From an uncultured Bacilli bacterium (GTDB lineage Bacteria > Bacillota_I > Bacilli_A > RF39 > UBA660), in contig CALVHK010000007.1 in NCBI GenBank assembly GCA_944327405.1, positions 1-22,869 of the forward strand: a stretch of DNA of 22,869 bases. Direction: 5' to 3'. Positions 20,625-22,869 of this stretch are shown here, piece by piece. The position numbers and the translations under genes were made by a program. How positions within the stretch are numbered: the first letter of the stretch is position 1; each line of letters opens with the position of its first letter. Below the pieces are notes generated by a model that worked only from the letters and a program-made list of their open reading frames with translations, was not told the DNA's origin and searched no databases.

Positions 20625-21264
20625 TTAAGTTGGAAAATTTCTCAGCAAATATGTAGACAATAGCCATACTAGCAATTAGAAAGGGACCAAAAGGAACTTC
20701 ACTATCTTTATTTAATGCCATTGCGCCATAAGCATAAGGAAGAGCTAGCAAGCTTGATAAAATAATTGATACTAAACCTAGTTTAAATCCGAGGATAATG
20801 CCTATTATGGCTGCTAGTTTAATATCGCCTCCCCCTAACGCTTCTTTTTTAAATAACTTCTTGCCAATAAAGCCAATTCCTAACATTAGTAAGAATAAAA
20901 CAATACCAGATAATATGCTTAGCCCCATGTCTTTAAATCCGTAGAAGTACGCTCTAAGAATTAGTATTAAGATTCCGGAAATAATTAAGGGACTATCTAG
21001 TATAATCATGTACTTAAAATCACTAATAAAAATGATGAATACAAGACCGGCAACTATTAAAGATGCAAAAAACTCATAGCTAAGCCCAAAATTGTAATAG
21101 CTGATTAACAATATTAAAGCATTGGTTACTCCAATAAATAAATTGAGTATCCAGGAATTACTTTCTTTTTCTATTACTCCTGGTACAAATAATGGTAATT
21201 TTTCTCCGATAAATGCATAAGCAATTCCAAGTAAAAAACCAATTAGAAATAGTATTATAATCAC
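20608..21264 (-). CDS. Prepilin peptidase (A24 family, PilD/ComC-like)
   Basis: An integral membrane aspartic peptidase that trims type IV pilin-like precursors. The 218-aa protein has about seven membrane helices and both catalytic aspartates: D82 in FISDFKYMIILD and D147 in the GxGD motif GGGDIKL (144-150). The usual N-terminal cytosolic loop with two CxxC pairs, and the methylation site region with it, is missing; the short loop here is EKLPLFVPGVIEKES (21-35). The start is GTG (21264), supported by AGGTGAT that overlaps the gspF stop, eight bases away, so the two genes are translationally coupled. Together they form part of a pilus or competence machine. Confidence 0.88.
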   Translation of the reverse strand: MIIILFLIGFLLGIAYAFIGEKLPLFVPGVIEKESNSWILNLFIGVTNALILLISYYNFGLSYEFFASLIVAGLVFIIFISDFKYMIILDSPLIISGILILILRAYFYGFKDMGLSILSGIVLFLLMLGIGFIGKKLFKKEALGGGDIKLAAIIGIILGFKLGLVSIILSSLLALPYAYGAMALNKDSEVPFGPFLIASMAIVYIFAEKFSNLIAFLF

Positions 21265-21272
21265 TTTATCAC

Positions 21273-22799
21273 CTATCCTATCTGTCCGTATAAACTAAAC
21301 ATTGGTATAACAACAGCAAGTATTACAACACCAACAATGAGTGCTAAAACAACAATCATAATTGGCTCTAAAAAACTTTTTAAATTGGTTACTCTTGATT
21401 TGTGTAAATCGTTGTAATAGCTAGCAACTTTTTCCATCATAAGCGATAACTCTCCTGTTGTTTCACCGGTTACAATCATGTAATAAGCAACATCAGGTAT
21501 ACACCATTTATGATAAAATGATTTACTAATCTTTTCACCTCTAGCAATATTACTAATGGTTTCTAACATAATGTCTTTGTATACTTCATTATTGGTAATA
21601 TTTGATAATATTTCCATGCTACTTGTAATATAAACACTGTTACGTAGTAGGCTTGCAAATGTTTTGGTAAATAGTGTTAACTCATGATAAATAATGATCT
21701 TACCAAAGAAAGGAATATGCATACCAATACTTTGAATCATTTTTCTTATACCCGTACATTTCTTATATAAAAATAGTAAAATAAGAATTACGACAAGAGC
21801 AATTAAGATAATAGAATCTAAATTAGCGGTAATATACTTGCTGATATTAATGATCGTTAAGGTAAATCCACTAACGGTAATTCCCGCTTGATCGTAAATA
21901 CGAATGAATTCAGGAATTACATAAACCATGATAAATGTTAGAATAGCAATAGCAAAAATAAGTAATATAGCAGGATAAATAATTGCACTTATCATTTCTT
22001 TTCTTGTTTTATCAATTTCTGTATAATAATCGGCCATATCATCTAGGGTGCGGGTGAGTTCTCCTGTTGCCTCAGCGCTTTTTATCATGTTAATGAGTAG
22101 TGGTGGAAATACTCTCCCAAGACTCTCCAGGGCTGTACTAAAAGATTCACCTAATGTTAATTCGTAGCTTATTGCTTCATATAATTTTTTCTTCTTTTTG
22201 TCTTTGTTTGCCTGCTGCATCATAATATGAATTGTATCATTAAGAGTTAAACCAGCTTTTAAGTAAGTACATACTTGGGTTAACCAAAATACTAAATCTT
22301 TTATACTCATTGGTTTGTCGGATTCTAAACCGATTTTCTTTAAGAAGTTTTTAAATCCTGCTTTTTTTATTTGGTAAACGCTGATTCCTTCACTTGCTAA
22401 AAAGTTATGTAAAGTCATCTTGTTTGTGGCACTCATCGTACCTTTAATCTTTTTGCCACTTTTATCAGTACCATAATAAATGTAATACTCTTTTTCTACT
22501 TTTCTGGAATTAACTTCTAGTTCCATTTCCTTCATTAATTCTTTTTTCTCACGGGCAATCCTTTGTCTTTCACTTGCACTTAGAATAACTGTGTCCTCTT
22601 CTGTAGGATCAGTTATCTCTAGCACTTCATCTTTTATTTCTAATGGCTGTCTAGGATGTTCTAGTTTCTTAAACTTTCTATTTTCCATGTGATAATAAAT
22701 CATATTATACCAAACATCAAAAAACACAAATTTAACGCCAATAAAGAAATGTTTGATAAAACTAATAATAAATAAAAATGGTGCTAATAAAACTTTCAT
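21273..22799 (-). CDS. Type II secretion / type IV pilus platform protein (GspF/PilC/ComGB family)
   Basis: GspF/PilC sits in the cytoplasmic membrane and couples the assembly ATPase to pilin polymerisation. The 508-aa protein has two T2SSF domains (about 170-290 and 370-495), each with the helix pair and a conserved Pro before a membrane segment, and three membrane segments near 270, 330 and the C-terminus. Before them is an unusual 150-residue extension: a hydrophobic segment (about 3-30), then an acidic/charged stretch, and a YYGTDKSGKKIKGTMSAT unit typical of PilC N-termini. An ATG two codons earlier (22805) is only three bases from the AGGA site, so I prefer ATG 22799. No ATPase or pilin gene is in the window; the rest should lie to the right or elsewhere. 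Confidence 0.88.
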   Translation of the reverse strand: MKVLLAPFLFIISFIKHFFIGVKFVFFDVWYNMIYYHMENRKFKKLEHPRQPLEIKDEVLEITDPTEEDTVILSASERQRIAREKKELMKEMELEVNSRKVEKEYYIYYGTDKSGKKIKGTMSATNKMTLHNFLASEGISVYQIKKAGFKNFLKKIGLESDKPMSIKDLVFWLTQVCTYLKAGLTLNDTIHIMMQQANKDKKKKKLYEAISYELTLGESFSTALESLGRVFPPLLINMIKSAEATGELTRTLDDMADYYTEIDKTRKEMISAIIYPAILLIFAIAILTFIMVYVIPEFIRIYDQAGITVSGFTLTIINISKYITANLDSIILIALVVILILLFLYKKCTGIRKMIQSIGMHIPFFGKIIIYHELTLFTKTFASLLRNSVYITSSMEILSNITNNEVYKDIMLETISNIARGEKISKSFYHKWCIPDVAYYMIVTGETTGELSLMMEKVASYYNDLHKSRVTNLKSFLEPIMIVVLALIVGVVILAVVIPMFSLYGQIG

Positions 22800-22823
22800 A
22801 GCCATCTTTCCTATTCTTTAAAA

Positions 22824-22832
22824 ATTATATCA
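22824..22832 (-). promoter_or_regulatory. gspF promoter (extended -10)
   Basis: TGA-TATAAT on the minus strand (22832-22824), without a good -35. It suggests gspF is the first gene of its unit, so pilus genes further right are not in the same operon. Confidence 0.55.
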
Positions 22833-22869
22833 TAAATATATTGATAGTTCTAGTCTAAAAAAGAAAAAG

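Overview
The window comes from an AT-rich, low-GC Gram-positive-type bacterium. It has cell-wall genes (murF, ddl), no outer-membrane functions, AGGAGG/GGTGAT ribosome-binding sites, and SigA promoters that very often carry an extended -10 (TGN-TATAAT). Gene content and style fit an uncultured gut member of the Bacilli / RF39-like Mollicutes relatives that keeps a wall; this placement is inference. TAA is by far the commonest stop, and TGA ends only one full-length gene (rarA).

Layout. Positions 1-90 hold the 3' end of an unidentified (+) transcript with a terminator. gpsA and rarA (110-2280, minus, ATGA overlap) diverge from xerD (2413, plus). A tiny Asn/Ser/Arg-rich ORF (3347-3475, minus) sits between xerD and a ZIP metal transporter (3546-4298, plus). 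From 4.3 to 5.3 kb the DNA is gene-poor: a DUF2726 nuclease-like gene split by one in-frame TGA, a 28-bp site closely resembling bacterial dif (4938-4965), and a cluster of ATAAGGTTA inverted repeats beside it. From 5274 to the right edge every sizeable gene is on the minus strand: a secreted Cys-rich protein with an XRE regulator, mnmA, a SpoIIM-like membrane protein, ddl-mutY-murF, lon, an ATP-grasp enzyme, a 712-aa surface protein, tig, an amidoligase, and a prepilin peptidase with a GspF/PilC platform protein. One 32-aa membrane peptide (8721-8819) is on the plus strand.

How it fits together. xerD and zip point rightward to the dif-like site and nearly all genes right of it point leftward to it. 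That is the polarity expected at a replication terminus, so this may be the Xer/dif chromosome-dimer resolution locus with its recombinase gene 1.6 kb away. murF and ddl supply and use D-Ala-D-Ala for peptidoglycan and share an operon with mutY; lon and tig are proteostasis genes; gspF and the peptidase belong to a type IV pilus-like or competence machine.

Most interesting candidates: (1) the dif-like site with its flanking repeats; (2) a C-rich, adenine-poor stretch in the C-terminal lectin-like domain of the surface protein whose exposed-looking codons are almost all NNY, as expected for a diversity-generating retroelement variable region; (3) the in-frame TGA in the DUF2726 gene; (4) an operator-like direct repeat around the XRE promoter; (5) a terminator hairpin that doubles as the leader of the amidoligase gene.
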